Assembly: GCA_026954015.1 (NCBI GenBank)
Contig: JAIXLP010000010.1
Location: 115,215-155,841, forward strand
Length of the DNA stretch: 40,627 nucleotides
DNA from: Burkholderiales bacterium
Lineage (GTDB): Bacteria; Pseudomonadota; Gammaproteobacteria; Burkholderiales; Burkholderiaceae_C
Direction: 5' to 3'
In this document: positions 19,653 to 27,479 of the stretch, one piece after another
Numbering within the stretch: position 1 is the stretch's first letter
Layout of the letters: each line of letters starts with the position of its first letter
Made by a program: the position numbers and the translations under genes
The notes under the pieces: model-generated
Seen by the model: the letters and a program-made list of their open reading frames with translations, nothing else
What the model was told of the DNA's origin: nothing
Database searches by the model: none

Positions 19653-20611
19653 GGGCGCCCGCCTTCCGGCGCCGCCCGGCCGCTGCACCGCCGTTGCTCG
19701 CGCTCGGCTTTGCGCCGGGCCTGGCGCTGTGCATCGCTCGCCAGCCCCGCCGCCAGCCACTGCCCGTACTCCCCGGGTGTCTCCAGCGTCAGGCGGCCGA
19801 TGGCGCCACCGCGAAAATCGGTAAGCACGATCTCCGCGGCCTTCTGCCAGTCGAGCCGCCCGCCCGGCATCAGCGCGCCGCGCCGCCGGGCGATGGCCTG
19901 CAGCAGTTCGTCGTCGTGCGTCGCTTGCAATTCAGGAGCTTCCAGCGCAAGCTGGTAGCGCGCTGCAAGCTGATCTGGATAATGAATCTTCAGATACCCG
20001 AGCAGGTCGAGCGCCACCTCCTGCTCGTCATAGGCGTTGCGCCCTACCGCGCCGCTGGCGGCCAGGCGCATGCCGCTTTCGGGCACGACGATGCGCGGCC
20101 AGAGCATGCCTGGCGTGTCCCACAGATAAAAGTCATCGTCGAGCACGACGCGCTGCTCCTGCTTCGTCACGCCCGCCTCGTCGCCGGTCTTCGCCTGGCT
20201 CTTGCGGCTCAGGGTGTTGATGAGCGTGGACTTGCCAACGTTGGGCACGCCGACGATCAGCACACGCATGGGCCGTGCCATGCCATGGCGCAGCGGCGCA
20301 AGCTGGCGGCAGGCATCGATGAGCCGGCGCGCCGGTGCGCGGTCTGAGGCGTCGAGCGCGATGGCGCGCGTCGCGGGCTGCGCGTTGTACCAGGCGAGCC
20401 ACGCGGTGGTGCGATCCGGGTCGGCCAGGTCCTGCTTGTTGAGCACCTTGAGCGTGGGCCGATGCCCGGCAAGCCCGGCCAGCAGCGGGTTGCTGCTGGA
20501 GCCCGGCAGGCGCGCGTCCAGCAGCTCGATCACCACATCGATGCTCTTGACGCGCTCGGCGATCACCTGACGCGTCAGGTGCATGTGGCCGGGAAACCAT
20601 TGGATGGCCAT
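19649..20611 (-). CDS. ylqF: Circularly permuted ribosome-biogenesis GTPase YlqF/RbgA
   Basis: GTPase of the YlqF/RbgA family, which in Bacillus acts late in 50S assembly; the role in betaproteobacteria is inferred. The 320 residues have the permuted order G4 (NKQD, 58-61), then G1 (GVPNVGKS, 121-128), then G3 (DTPG, 165-168). The N-terminus AIQWFPGHMHLTRQ is diagnostic. A C-terminal helical region ends in an Arg-rich tail (QRQARRKAEREQRR). The start at 20611 is fixed by MAIQWFPGHM; upstream codons read into the divergent gene's promoter region. A divergent small membrane gene begins 53 bases away. Confidence 0.93.
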   Translation of the reverse strand: MAIQWFPGHMHLTRQVIAERVKSIDVVIELLDARLPGSSSNPLLAGLAGHRPTLKVLNKQDLADPDRTTAWLAWYNAQPATRAIALDASDRAPARRLIDACRQLAPLRHGMARPMRVLIVGVPNVGKSTLINTLSRKSQAKTGDEAGVTKQEQRVVLDDDFYLWDTPGMLWPRIVVPESGMRLAASGAVGRNAYDEQEVALDLLGYLKIHYPDQLAARYQLALEAPELQATHDDELLQAIARRRGALMPGGRLDWQKAAEIVLTDFRGGAIGRLTLETPGEYGQWLAAGLASDAQRQARRKAEREQRRCSGRAAPEGGRP

Positions 20612-20664
20612 GGGGCGGTGCCTTCGTTTTTCGTACCGGTTCAGCCCGTGAGGATAATCGGCCC

Positions 20665-20904
20665 ATGCCAGTGACACGCAACGACACGCCTGCAGGCGAC
20701 CTGCTCACCAAGGGCGTGATCTGCGCGCTCATCGGCGCGGTGATCCTGCTCGCGCCGTGGGTGGCGCGCTCCGAAGGGGTGCGTGACATCATGCGGCAGA
20801 TGTATCTGGTCGGCTGGTTCGCACTCGTGCTCGGTCTGGCGTTCATGGCGCGCTACGCCTTCGCCCGCCTCGGCCGGCGCGGGCACGATCAGGAGCAGCG
20901 ATAG
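20665..20904 (+). CDS. Small two-helix membrane protein
   Basis: The 79-residue protein has two hydrophobic helices (about 15-33 and 46-66) and a basic, charged C-terminus. It is divergent from ylqF. A GATAAT element lies just before the ATG, so the transcript would be near leaderless if that is the -10. Similar short unnamed membrane proteins are common in Burkholderiales. No function can be assigned. Confidence 0.6.
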   Translation: MPVTRNDTPAGDLLTKGVICALIGAVILLAPWVARSEGVRDIMRQMYLVGWFALVLGLAFMARYAFARLGRRGHDQEQR

Positions 20905-20983
20905 GCACGTCTGCCGACCTGCCGGCGCGCACATCCTCGTCGATCCACCGCGGGCGCAGGGCACGCTCACCGGGCGCCGGCGA

Positions 20984-21676
20984 TCAGCATGTCGGTACCT
21001 GCTGCGAATACGCGCTCAGCGCCACCACCTCGCTGTTGCCTTGCACCTCCTGGCGGTACACGCCGGGGCCGTAGCGCTCGATCAGCTCGCCCTTGTAGGT
21101 CTTGAAAAAACGCTCGAAGAACTGCCGCCCCACCGCGCCGGTGGCCGCCAGTTGATCCGTACCCTGGTTCCATTCGAGCCGCACGGGCAACAGCGGGTAT
21201 TCGGTCGGCCCCGTCACGCGCGCGCCGCCCTGCGCGGGATCGTAGACGCTGCCGTGCGCGCAGCACACGATGCGCCCCGGCCCGCCGGCCAGTTCGCTGC
21301 CCGCGGCCGCATAGCGCAGGTACGAGGCCTGTGGCGTGGGGTAGCTGAGCTGGTGCGTGCAGATCGCGACGAAGGCCACCAGGCTCGCGTGCGGACCAAC
21401 GCCGGGTGGGTTGGTGTATTCGCCGTCGTCGGGCGATTGCCGGCTTTGCGTCGCCGCCTTGCGCTCGCCCAGGTTGATGAGGTAGCACGGGATGCCCCTG
21501 AGCGGATAGGCGAACACCAGCGCCTCCTGCGTGCCCACCTCGGCCGCCTTGAGCGGCTGGCCATCCGGATGCACCAGCGACACGCGGGCGTAGTCCTCGA
21601 TCGGTCCGGCCCAGGTGGCAAAAGCGGGGGCGAGCAACGCACCCGAGCACCATTGGGCAAAGCATCTGCGATCCAT
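20984..21676 (-). CDS. Exported Rieske [2Fe-2S] protein paired with sulfide-dehydrogenase-type flavoprotein
   Basis: The 230-residue protein has a Tat-like N-terminus (MDRRCF then a hydrophobic stretch ending about AFATWA). The Rieske cluster ligands are C107-T-H109 in box 1 and C138-C-A-H141 in box 2, which continues HGSVYDP. The Cys that forms the bc1-type disulfide is Ser112 in box 1 and Ala140 in box 2, so that disulfide cannot form. An AAGGAGA site 5 bases before the ATG at 21676 decides the start over a longer ORF. It lies 97 bases downstream of the FccB-like gene on the same strand, with a hairpin between. A periplasmic electron carrier for that flavoprotein is a fair inference. It is not the bc1 subunit: no cytochrome b or c1 gene is near. 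Confidence 0.85.
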   Translation of the reverse strand: MDRRCFAQWCSGALLAPAFATWAGPIEDYARVSLVHPDGQPLKAAEVGTQEALVFAYPLRGIPCYLINLGERKAATQSRQSPDDGEYTNPPGVGPHASLVAFVAICTHQLSYPTPQASYLRYAAAGSELAGGPGRIVCCAHGSVYDPAQGGARVTGPTEYPLLPVRLEWNQGTDQLAATGAVGRQFFERFFKTYKGELIERYGPGVYRQEVQGNSEVVALSAYSQQVPTC

Positions 21677-21733
21677 GTCGTCTCCTTTTCGCTGTGAACC
21701 CGCGCGCGTCGCCGTGCAGGGCGCCATACGCAC

Positions 21734-21757
21734 AAAAGCCACCCGCAGGTGGCCTTT
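21734..21757 (-). terminator. Rho-independent-type hairpin between fccB-like and Rieske genes
   Basis: Read on the minus strand, GCCACC pairs with GGTGGC around a 4-base loop and is followed directly by TTTT. It lies between the flavoprotein stop and the Rieske start, so it could end most transcripts or tune Rieske expression. The flanking A/T symmetry would also let it act weakly on the plus strand. Confidence 0.65.
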
Positions 21758-21773
21758 GCCCGGTGCCCGACGC

Positions 21774-23120
21774 TCAGGCGTTGAACATGTCGCGGTACAG
21801 GCCGTTGGCCCACTCTATGGTCGCCTTGCCCTTGGCCGCGTCGCGGTTGTTGAACACCTGGGTATCGGGTGAGAAGCCGGTGATCGCGTCCTTGCCCGCG
21901 TCGTACACGTAGTGCGCCTTCACCGAGATCGCCTCCATCGGGAAGGCGTTGACCACCGAATAGCAGATGGTCTCGGGCGTGCTCCAGGCGATTTCCTTGC
22001 CCTGCGCGCGCGCCGCGAGCACCTTGGCGACGTAGTGCGCCTCGGTGTTCGAGGTGTTTGCGCTCTTGGAGTACGGGTGCGGGCGCGAGTCGCCGGTCAC
22101 GTACACCGAGGTGTCGCCGATGATGTTGTAGAAGCGCGTGTCGATGTTCGCTTCCTTCTGGTTGGACTTGGTCGAAGGCGCCATCAGGCCGAGCTGCTCG
22201 ATCAGCGTGGAGGCGCGCACGTTCGGGTAGATCGCCGCGTCATCGAACTGGTAGCTGTCGAAGTCGCTTTCGATCGTGCGCTTGGCCACGTCCACGCCCT
22301 TCACGGCCACGCCCGGCCTGTATTCGAGGACGCCCTTGTAGAGCTGGTCGAACGCGGCATGGAAGCCCTCGGCCTTGATCGTCACCTCGGGGTTGGCGTC
22401 CAGGATGATGACCTTGCCCTTGATCTTGTTGTGCTTGATGAGCGAGGCAATCAGGCAGGCGCGCTCGTACGGCGCGGGCAGGCACCGGTAATTGCCGCTG
22501 GGCACGGTCTGGATGAACACGCCGCCCTCGAACTCGCGGATCTTGCGGTGCAGCGTGACGTGCTCGGTCGGCGAAATGAAGCCGCCCGGGTAGACCTCGC
22601 GCAGCGCCGTGCGGGTCTCGACGTCGGTCACGCCGATCTTGTCGTAGTCGTACGAGATGCCGGGGGCGATCACGAGGTAGTCGTACTTGATGTCGCCCTC
22701 GCTCGTCACCACGGTCTTGCCCGCGCGGTCCAGCCCCGTCACGGTGGCGTTGAAATAGGTGTAGTGGTTGTTCACCGCCGCGTCGAGGAAGCTGTGGTTG
22801 GCCAGGTTCTCCAGCGTGATGAGCCCGGCGTACCAGAGGTTGCTCGTGAAGCACGAGGAATACATGTCGCGTTTTTCCACGAGCACGACGTCGAACCTGG
22901 GAAATTCCTTCTTCGCGTACTTGGCGATGGTCAGGCCCGAGGTGCCGCCGCCCACGACCACCAGCCGCGGTCCCTTGGCCTTGGGCACGTCGGCGAGCCG
23001 CCCGGTGCTCACGACGGGTGCCGCCGCCGTGGCGCATCCGCTCGTACCCGCCGCCGCTCCCGCGGCACCTGCCGCCAGGGCCAGGCCGCTACGCTTCAAG
23101 AAACCTCTGCGATCCGACAT
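21774..23120 (-). CDS. fccB: Sulfide dehydrogenase (flavocytochrome c) flavoprotein-type oxidoreductase, Tat-exported
   Basis: FAD protein of the FccB/SoxF family, whose known members oxidise sulfide in the periplasm. The 448 residues start with a twin-arginine signal (SDRRGFLKR) and a hydrophobic Ala-rich stretch. C29 after TSG could act as a lipoprotein-type Cys, though the lipobox is poor. VVVGGGTSGLTIA (54-66) is the FAD fold. C90 in YSSCFTSN sits where FccB binds FAD covalently. C213 (YRCLPAPYERA) and C386 (ETICYSVV) match the redox-active disulfide pair; C222 is extra. The C-terminal FCSD flavin-binding domain is present (about 380-445). AAGGAGAGAG precedes the ATG. No heme subunit (FccA) adjoins; a Rieske gene follows instead. 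Confidence 0.85.
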   Translation of the reverse strand: MSDRRGFLKRSGLALAAGAAGAAAGTSGCATAAAPVVSTGRLADVPKAKGPRLVVVGGGTSGLTIAKYAKKEFPRFDVVLVEKRDMYSSCFTSNLWYAGLITLENLANHSFLDAAVNNHYTYFNATVTGLDRAGKTVVTSEGDIKYDYLVIAPGISYDYDKIGVTDVETRTALREVYPGGFISPTEHVTLHRKIREFEGGVFIQTVPSGNYRCLPAPYERACLIASLIKHNKIKGKVIILDANPEVTIKAEGFHAAFDQLYKGVLEYRPGVAVKGVDVAKRTIESDFDSYQFDDAAIYPNVRASTLIEQLGLMAPSTKSNQKEANIDTRFYNIIGDTSVYVTGDSRPHPYSKSANTSNTEAHYVAKVLAARAQGKEIAWSTPETICYSVVNAFPMEAISVKAHYVYDAGKDAITGFSPDTQVFNNRDAAKGKATIEWANGLYRDMFNA

Positions 23121-23329
23121 TGCTCTCTCCTTGAGATGATGGTGAAACCCGAAAGCAGGTCCACGAAACGGTCATCACCACCGGACAGCGAACACGGAAA
23201 TTCAACGCGGCATCAGGCGCTCGGTCTGGTGCATGGCTGGGCCGCAAACTGCTGGAGCCGGGTACGACGATCGCTGACTCGTAACCCTGTGCAACCCATT
23301 CTAGACTTCTGGATCGATACCGTGGTGTC

Positions 23330-23344
23330 TTAGAAAATTACTAA
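23330..23344. promoter_or_regulatory. AT-rich near-palindrome upstream of the fccB-like gene
   Basis: TTAGAAAATTACTAA is a 15-bp inverted repeat; TTAG/CTAA arms and most of the centre are symmetric. It is an AT island in otherwise very GC-rich DNA, about 210 bases before the flavoprotein start. A weak -10-like TAGAAT (minus strand, 23298-23303) lies between. A regulator site for the fccB-like operon is possible but unproven. Confidence 0.35.
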
Positions 23345-23408
23345 ATATTCGTAGCGCACCGCGCGCCACTGTGCCACTCCAAACACGTTTTTGCCTGCAC
23401 AACCCAGA

Positions 23409-23714
23409 TCACGGCTGCGTCGGCCCGGGCGCGGCATGCGCCCCGGCACCCGCCTCGAGAAGCGCCTGCGCAACCGCCTCGCGCACCGCCGGTTCGAGCT
23501 CCCGCAGCGCCACACGCAGCGCCTGGTCTAGCCGCTCGCGCAGCGCGGCCTGCACGCGCAGGGTGAGCAGCGCCTCCAGGTCCGTCGCGGCAGCCGGCGG
23601 GATTGCGACCGGTGGCGGCGCCACCTTGGGTGCCAGCGTGTCGGGCGCGGCCTCGACGACGTCCGTCAGCGTCGGAACGAACCGGGGCGCAACACGTTCT
23701 CCGCCCGCCGTCAC
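23409..23714 (-). CDS. Small hypothetical protein coupled to pepA (DUF2486-like)
   Basis: The 101-residue protein starts from a GTG that overlaps the pepA stop (GTGA), which indicates coupling. The N-terminal half is Pro/Ala-rich and contains FVPTLTDVVE, resembling the opening of DUF2486 proteins found near pepA in Burkholderiales. The C-terminal half is one long amphipathic helix (about 45-90) rich in Leu, Arg, Ala and Glu, likely a coiled coil. Function is unknown. The gene holC, often found after pepA, is not seen. The start choice rests on the overlap and remains uncertain. Confidence 0.6.
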   Translation of the reverse strand: MTAGGERVAPRFVPTLTDVVEAAPDTLAPKVAPPPVAIPPAAATDLEALLTLRVQAALRERLDQALRVALRELEPAVREAVAQALLEAGAGAHAAPGPTQP

Positions 23715-25204
23715 GGCGCGCTCCGCGTGCGTTTGCGTGCGCCGGATGTCCGCGCGGCACCGGCGCCCGCCGCCGTCGCCAGCAGGTAGTGCACCAGCAG
23801 CGGCACCGGCCGGCCCGTCGCGCCCTTGGCGCTGCCGGTCTTCCACGCGGTGCCCGCGATGTCCAGGTGCGCCCACGGCGCCTTGCCGGCAAAGCGCTGC
23901 AGGAACTTGGCCGCCGTCACCGCGCCCGCCGGGCGACCGGCCACGTTGGCCACGTCCGCGTAGGCGCTCTTGAGCCCTTCCGCGTACGCATCATCGAGCG
24001 GCATGCGCCAGCATGGGTCGAGCGCCGCCTCGCCAGCCGCAAGCAGTTGCGCGGCCAGTGCATCGTCCGTGGAAAACAGCGCGCTGCGCACCGCGCCGAG
24101 CGCGATGACGCAGGCGCCCGTGAGCGTTGCCATGTCCACCACGGCGGCGGGCTTGAAGCGCGCCGCGTAGGCCAGCGCGTCGCACAGCACGAGGCGCCCC
24201 TCCGCGTCGGTGTTGAGGATTTCTATCGTCTGCCCGCTCAGGCTCGTCACCACGTCGCCGGGCTTGACGGCGCGGCCGTCGGGCAGGTTCTCGCAGCTCG
24301 GGATCAGCCCGACGACGTTGATCGCCGGCTGCAGCGCCGCCAGCGCGCGAAACGCGCCAAGCACGCTCGCCGCGCCGCCCATGTCGTATTTCATCTCGTC
24401 CATGCCCGCGGGCTGCTTGAGCGAAATGCCGCCCGCATCGAACGTGATGCCCTTGCCCACGAGCACCACCGGCGCCTGCGTGCGCGCGGCGCCTTCGTAG
24501 TGCAGCTCGATGAACCGCAGCGGCTCGCTCGAGCCCTGCGCCACCGCCATGAGCGCGCCCATGCCAAGCCTGGCCACCTGCGCGGGGCCGTGTACCTTGC
24601 AGCGCACGCGCGGCAGGCGTGCGAGCGACCGCGCGGCCTCGCCCAGCAGCGTCGGCGTTGCGTGGTTGGCCGGGCGGTTGGCCCATTCGCGCGCAAATTC
24701 GACACCCGCGACCACAGCCACGGCGGTATCGAACGCGCCCCGCACAGGCCTGGCCTGCGGCACGCCGAGCACCACGCGCTTGAGCGACCGCGGCTCGGGC
24801 TTGCTCTTGGTCGTGGTGTAGACGTAGCTGGCCTCGGAGAGCGCCTGCACCGCGGCGCCCACCGCCTGCGGCGGCGCCTCGCTGGCGAAGACCAGCGCCA
24901 GTTGCGCAACGCCCGCGCTTTTGAGCAGCGGCGCGAGCGCGAGCACCGCCTTGCGCACCGAGGCCGCGCCGCCATCGCCCACGCCCAGCAGCACGACGCG
25001 GCGCGCGGTCACGCCCGGCGGCGCATAGCACTGCAGCGACGCGCCGGGCGTGCGCTTGCAGTCCCCGCGCTGCAGCGCCATGGCCGCGAGCGCGGAGAGC
25101 GCGTCCTGCCCCGGTGCGAAGTCCTCGCCCACGCACAGCACGAGCAGATCGCAGCGCACGGCGCGCGCAGCCGCGAGCGTGAGCGTTTTCAGTTCAAAAT
25201 CCAC
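23711..25204 (-). CDS. pepA: Leucyl aminopeptidase PepA (M17)
   Basis: Di-metal cytoplasmic aminopeptidase; some PepA proteins also bind DNA. The length is 497 residues. The catalytic domain has VGKGITFDAGGISLKQP (near residue 250, metal and catalytic Lys), MKYDMGGAASVLG, and the M17 signature NTDAEGRLVLCDAL (near 331). The GTG at 25204 is preferred: VDFELKTL matches family N-termini and AAGGGGG lies 8 bases upstream. An ATG at 25228 would overlap the divergent lptF start. Only 22 bases separate the two start codons. A small coupled gene follows. Confidence 0.95.
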   Translation of the reverse strand: MDFELKTLTLAAARAVRCDLLVLCVGEDFAPGQDALSALAAMALQRGDCKRTPGASLQCYAPPGVTARRVVLLGVGDGGAASVRKAVLALAPLLKSAGVAQLALVFASEAPPQAVGAAVQALSEASYVYTTTKSKPEPRSLKRVVLGVPQARPVRGAFDTAVAVVAGVEFAREWANRPANHATPTLLGEAARSLARLPRVRCKVHGPAQVARLGMGALMAVAQGSSEPLRFIELHYEGAARTQAPVVLVGKGITFDAGGISLKQPAGMDEMKYDMGGAASVLGAFRALAALQPAINVVGLIPSCENLPDGRAVKPGDVVTSLSGQTIEILNTDAEGRLVLCDALAYAARFKPAAVVDMATLTGACVIALGAVRSALFSTDDALAAQLLAAGEAALDPCWRMPLDDAYAEGLKSAYADVANVAGRPAGAVTAAKFLQRFAGKAPWAHLDIAGTAWKTGSAKGATGRPVPLLVHYLLATAAGAGAARTSGARKRTRSAP

Positions 25205-25226
25205 GGTAGGTACCCCCTTGCAACCC

Positions 25227-26321
25227 ATGTTATTCGATTCATCCATCCGCAAGGAGCTCGCGCGCAGCTTCGGCGCCACCCTTGTCGTGCTCGCGACGGT
25301 GGTGATGACCATCATGCTCGTGCGCACGCTGGGCCAGGCGTCGCGCGGCAGCGTCGACCCGTCGGACGTGCTGCTCGTCATGGGCTACACCGTGCTCGGG
25401 CAGCTTTCCACGATCCTGAGCCTGAGCCTGTTCGTCGCGGTGGTGAGCACGCTCTCGCGCATGTACCGCGACAGCGAGATGGTGATCTGGCTGGGCGCGG
25501 GGCGCGGCCTGATGAGTGCGCTCGCGCCGCTGCTGCGCTTTGCCTGGCCGGTGGTGCTTGCCGTCGGCGCGCTCTCGCTCGTGGTCTGGCCCTGGGCCAA
25601 CCAGCAGATCGACGAGCTCAAGGTGCGCTACGAGCAGCGCAGCGACATCGACCGCATCGCGCCCGGCGAATTCCAGGAAACCGCGGGCGGCTCGCGCGTG
25701 TTCTTCATCGACAAGGACACGCCCGACGCCAACGTGGCAAGCAAGGTCTTCGTTGCCACCACCGCGCCCGACCGCGAGACCGTGACCTCCGCGCAAAGCG
25801 CGCGCCTGGAGACACAGGATGGTCAGCGGGTGGCGCTGCTGAGCCAAGGCGAGCGGCTGGAGATCCTCTTGAACGACCAGGGACTGCGCGTCAGCGAATT
25901 TGCCGAATACGGCACGCGGGTGGGCACGGCAAGCGTCGCCGAGCGCGACGCCGCGTCGATCAAGACCATCACCACGCCGGCGCTGCTCGCAAGCGACGCG
26001 CCGGTGCTGCGCGCGGAGCTCGGCTGGCGCCTGGGGCTCGCGTTCGCGGTGCTCAACCTCATCGTGCTCGGGCTGGCGGTTGCGGTGGTGCAGCCGCGGG
26101 CGGCGCACAGCGCGAGCCTGATGTTCGCGCTGCTGGCCTTCATGGCCTACTACAACCTGATGAACGTGGGCCAGAGCTGGGTCGCGGCGGGGCGCGTGGG
26201 GCTCGTGCCCATGATGCTCGCGCTGCACGGCGGCATGCTCGTGCTCGGCCTGCTCGTGCTCACCGCGCGCCACAACAACTGGAGCCTGCGCCCGCTGCTC
26301 ACGCGCCGGTCCTCGCCATGA
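25227..26321 (+). CDS. lptF: LPS export permease LptF
   Basis: Inner-membrane half of the LptB2FG transporter, which extracts LPS toward the LptC/LptA bridge. Its 364 residues show the LptF/LptG layout: an N-terminal SIRKELARSFGATL segment, three membrane helices by about residue 120, a periplasmic beta-jellyroll (about 125-265, with GSRVFFIDKD), and three C-terminal helices. The ATG at 25227 gives MLFDSSIRKEL; no Shine-Dalgarno is evident. It overlaps lptG by ATGA and is head to head with pepA, the same arrangement as in many proteobacteria. Confidence 0.94.
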   Translation: MLFDSSIRKELARSFGATLVVLATVVMTIMLVRTLGQASRGSVDPSDVLLVMGYTVLGQLSTILSLSLFVAVVSTLSRMYRDSEMVIWLGAGRGLMSALAPLLRFAWPVVLAVGALSLVVWPWANQQIDELKVRYEQRSDIDRIAPGEFQETAGGSRVFFIDKDTPDANVASKVFVATTAPDRETVTSAQSARLETQDGQRVALLSQGERLEILLNDQGLRVSEFAEYGTRVGTASVAERDAASIKTITTPALLASDAPVLRAELGWRLGLAFAVLNLIVLGLAVAVVQPRAAHSASLMFALLAFMAYYNLMNVGQSWVAAGRVGLVPMMLALHGGMLVLGLLVLTARHNNWSLRPLLTRRSSP

Positions 26322-27421
26322 AGACCCTGCGCCGCTACCTCTACCGCGAAATTCTCTACAGCGTGGCGTTCGCGACGCTGGCCTTCGTCGCGCTGCTGTT
26401 CTTCTTCGACATGGTCGACGAGTTGCGCGGCGTCGGCGCGGGCGGCAACTACCCGCTGTCCAGCGCGCTGCTGTACGTGCTGCTGCGCCAGCCCCAGCAC
26501 GTGTACGAGCTGCTGCCGATCACGGTGCTGATCGGCACCATCTTCGTGATGGCGCGTCTGGCGCAGAACTCCGAGTTCACCATCCTGCGTACCAGCGGCC
26601 TGGGGCCGGGGCGCGCGCTGGGCACGGTGCTGCTGCTGGGCGTGGGCTTTGCCATCGTCACCTTCGCGGTGGGGGACTATGTCGCGCCCCTGAGCGAACG
26701 CGCCGCGCAGTTCGTCAAGGTGCGCCAAGTGGGCCCACTCACGCTGGGCGCCACCGGCGCCTGGCTCAAGGAGCAGCAGGGCGGGCACTCGTACGCCGTC
26801 AACGTGCGCGTGCTCGAAACCGGCGGCGTGATGCGCGGCGTGCGCATCTTCGAGTTCGACGCCGCCGGCCAGGTGCTGTCCACGACGCACGCGCAGCAAG
26901 GCGAGATCGACGCGGACGGGCAGGGCTGGCGCCTCACGCAGGTTCAGCGCAACGTCTTCAGTGACATCGACACCGACCAGGCGCGCGTGCAGCGCGTCAC
27001 CGAAGCCGAGTGGCACTGGCCCACGCAGATCACGTCGGGCATGGTCTCGGCGTCGCTGCTCAACCCGGACAAGATGGCCACGCTCGACCTTTTTCGCTAC
27101 GTGCGCCACCTGGAGGCCAACGGGCAATCCGCGCAGCGCTACGAAATCGAGCTCTGGCGCAAGGTGTTCTACCCGCTCTCGTGCCTCGTGATGGTGGTGC
27201 TCTCGCTGCCGTTCGCCTACCTGCACTTTCGCGGCGGCGGCATCGCGGGCTACGTCTTTGGCGGTGTCATGGCGGGGATCAGCTTCTTCCTGCTCAACAA
27301 CGTGTTCGGCTTCGCGGGCAACCTGCAGAACTGGTCGCCGTGGCTCAGCGCGGCGGCGCCGGGCCTCATCTATTCCGTGCTCTCGCTGGGCGCGCTGGGC
27401 TGGCTGGTATTCCGGCACTGA
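26318..27421 (+). CDS. lptG: LPS export permease LptG
   Basis: Partner of LptF in LptB2FG. The 367-residue protein starts MKTLRRYLYREIL, a typical LptG opening, with helices at about 15-35, 50-80 and 95-120, a periplasmic jellyroll (about 125-270, with GAWLKEQQGGHSYAVNVRVLE), and C-terminal helices (SCLVMVVLSLPFAYLHFR.., ending LGWLVFRH). The start overlaps the lptF stop. A much longer in-frame open stretch runs upstream across lptF and antisense to pepA; it is a high-GC artefact, since the overlap start is standard for this pair. Confidence 0.95.
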   Translation: MKTLRRYLYREILYSVAFATLAFVALLFFFDMVDELRGVGAGGNYPLSSALLYVLLRQPQHVYELLPITVLIGTIFVMARLAQNSEFTILRTSGLGPGRALGTVLLLGVGFAIVTFAVGDYVAPLSERAAQFVKVRQVGPLTLGATGAWLKEQQGGHSYAVNVRVLETGGVMRGVRIFEFDAAGQVLSTTHAQQGEIDADGQGWRLTQVQRNVFSDIDTDQARVQRVTEAEWHWPTQITSGMVSASLLNPDKMATLDLFRYVRHLEANGQSAQRYEIELWRKVFYPLSCLVMVVLSLPFAYLHFRGGGIAGYVFGGVMAGISFFLLNNVFGFAGNLQNWSPWLSAAAPGLIYSVLSLGALGWLVFRH

Positions 27422-27446
27422 AACGCGCGGCGCTGCCGAACCGCAG

Positions 27447-27452
27447 CATAAT
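27447..27452 (+). promoter_or_regulatory. Candidate -10 element for the CysB-family gene
   Basis: CATAAT lies 28 bases before the cysB-like ATG, in the 58-base gap after lptG. No clear -35 is seen. Position and -10 similarity are the only support. Confidence 0.35.
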
Positions 27453-27479
27453 GCAGGCTTTCTTTAGACACGTTCGGTT

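Noticed and set aside
19920-19975. A further copy of the palindromic repeat within ylqF
   Set aside because: Short matches (CAGCGCAAGC) are present but the arm-spacer-arm order and the CAGCTA tail are not.
20984-21676. Rieske gene as the petA subunit of a bc1 complex
   Set aside because: No cytochrome b or c1 gene adjoins, the disulfide Cys residues are absent, and the neighbour is an FccB-type flavoprotein.
23603-27421. A 1272-codon plus-strand open frame
   Set aside because: Only its 3' end (26318-27421) is lptG. The rest runs antisense to pepA and out of frame over lptF, with low-complexity Arg/Ala/His composition typical of high-GC shadows.
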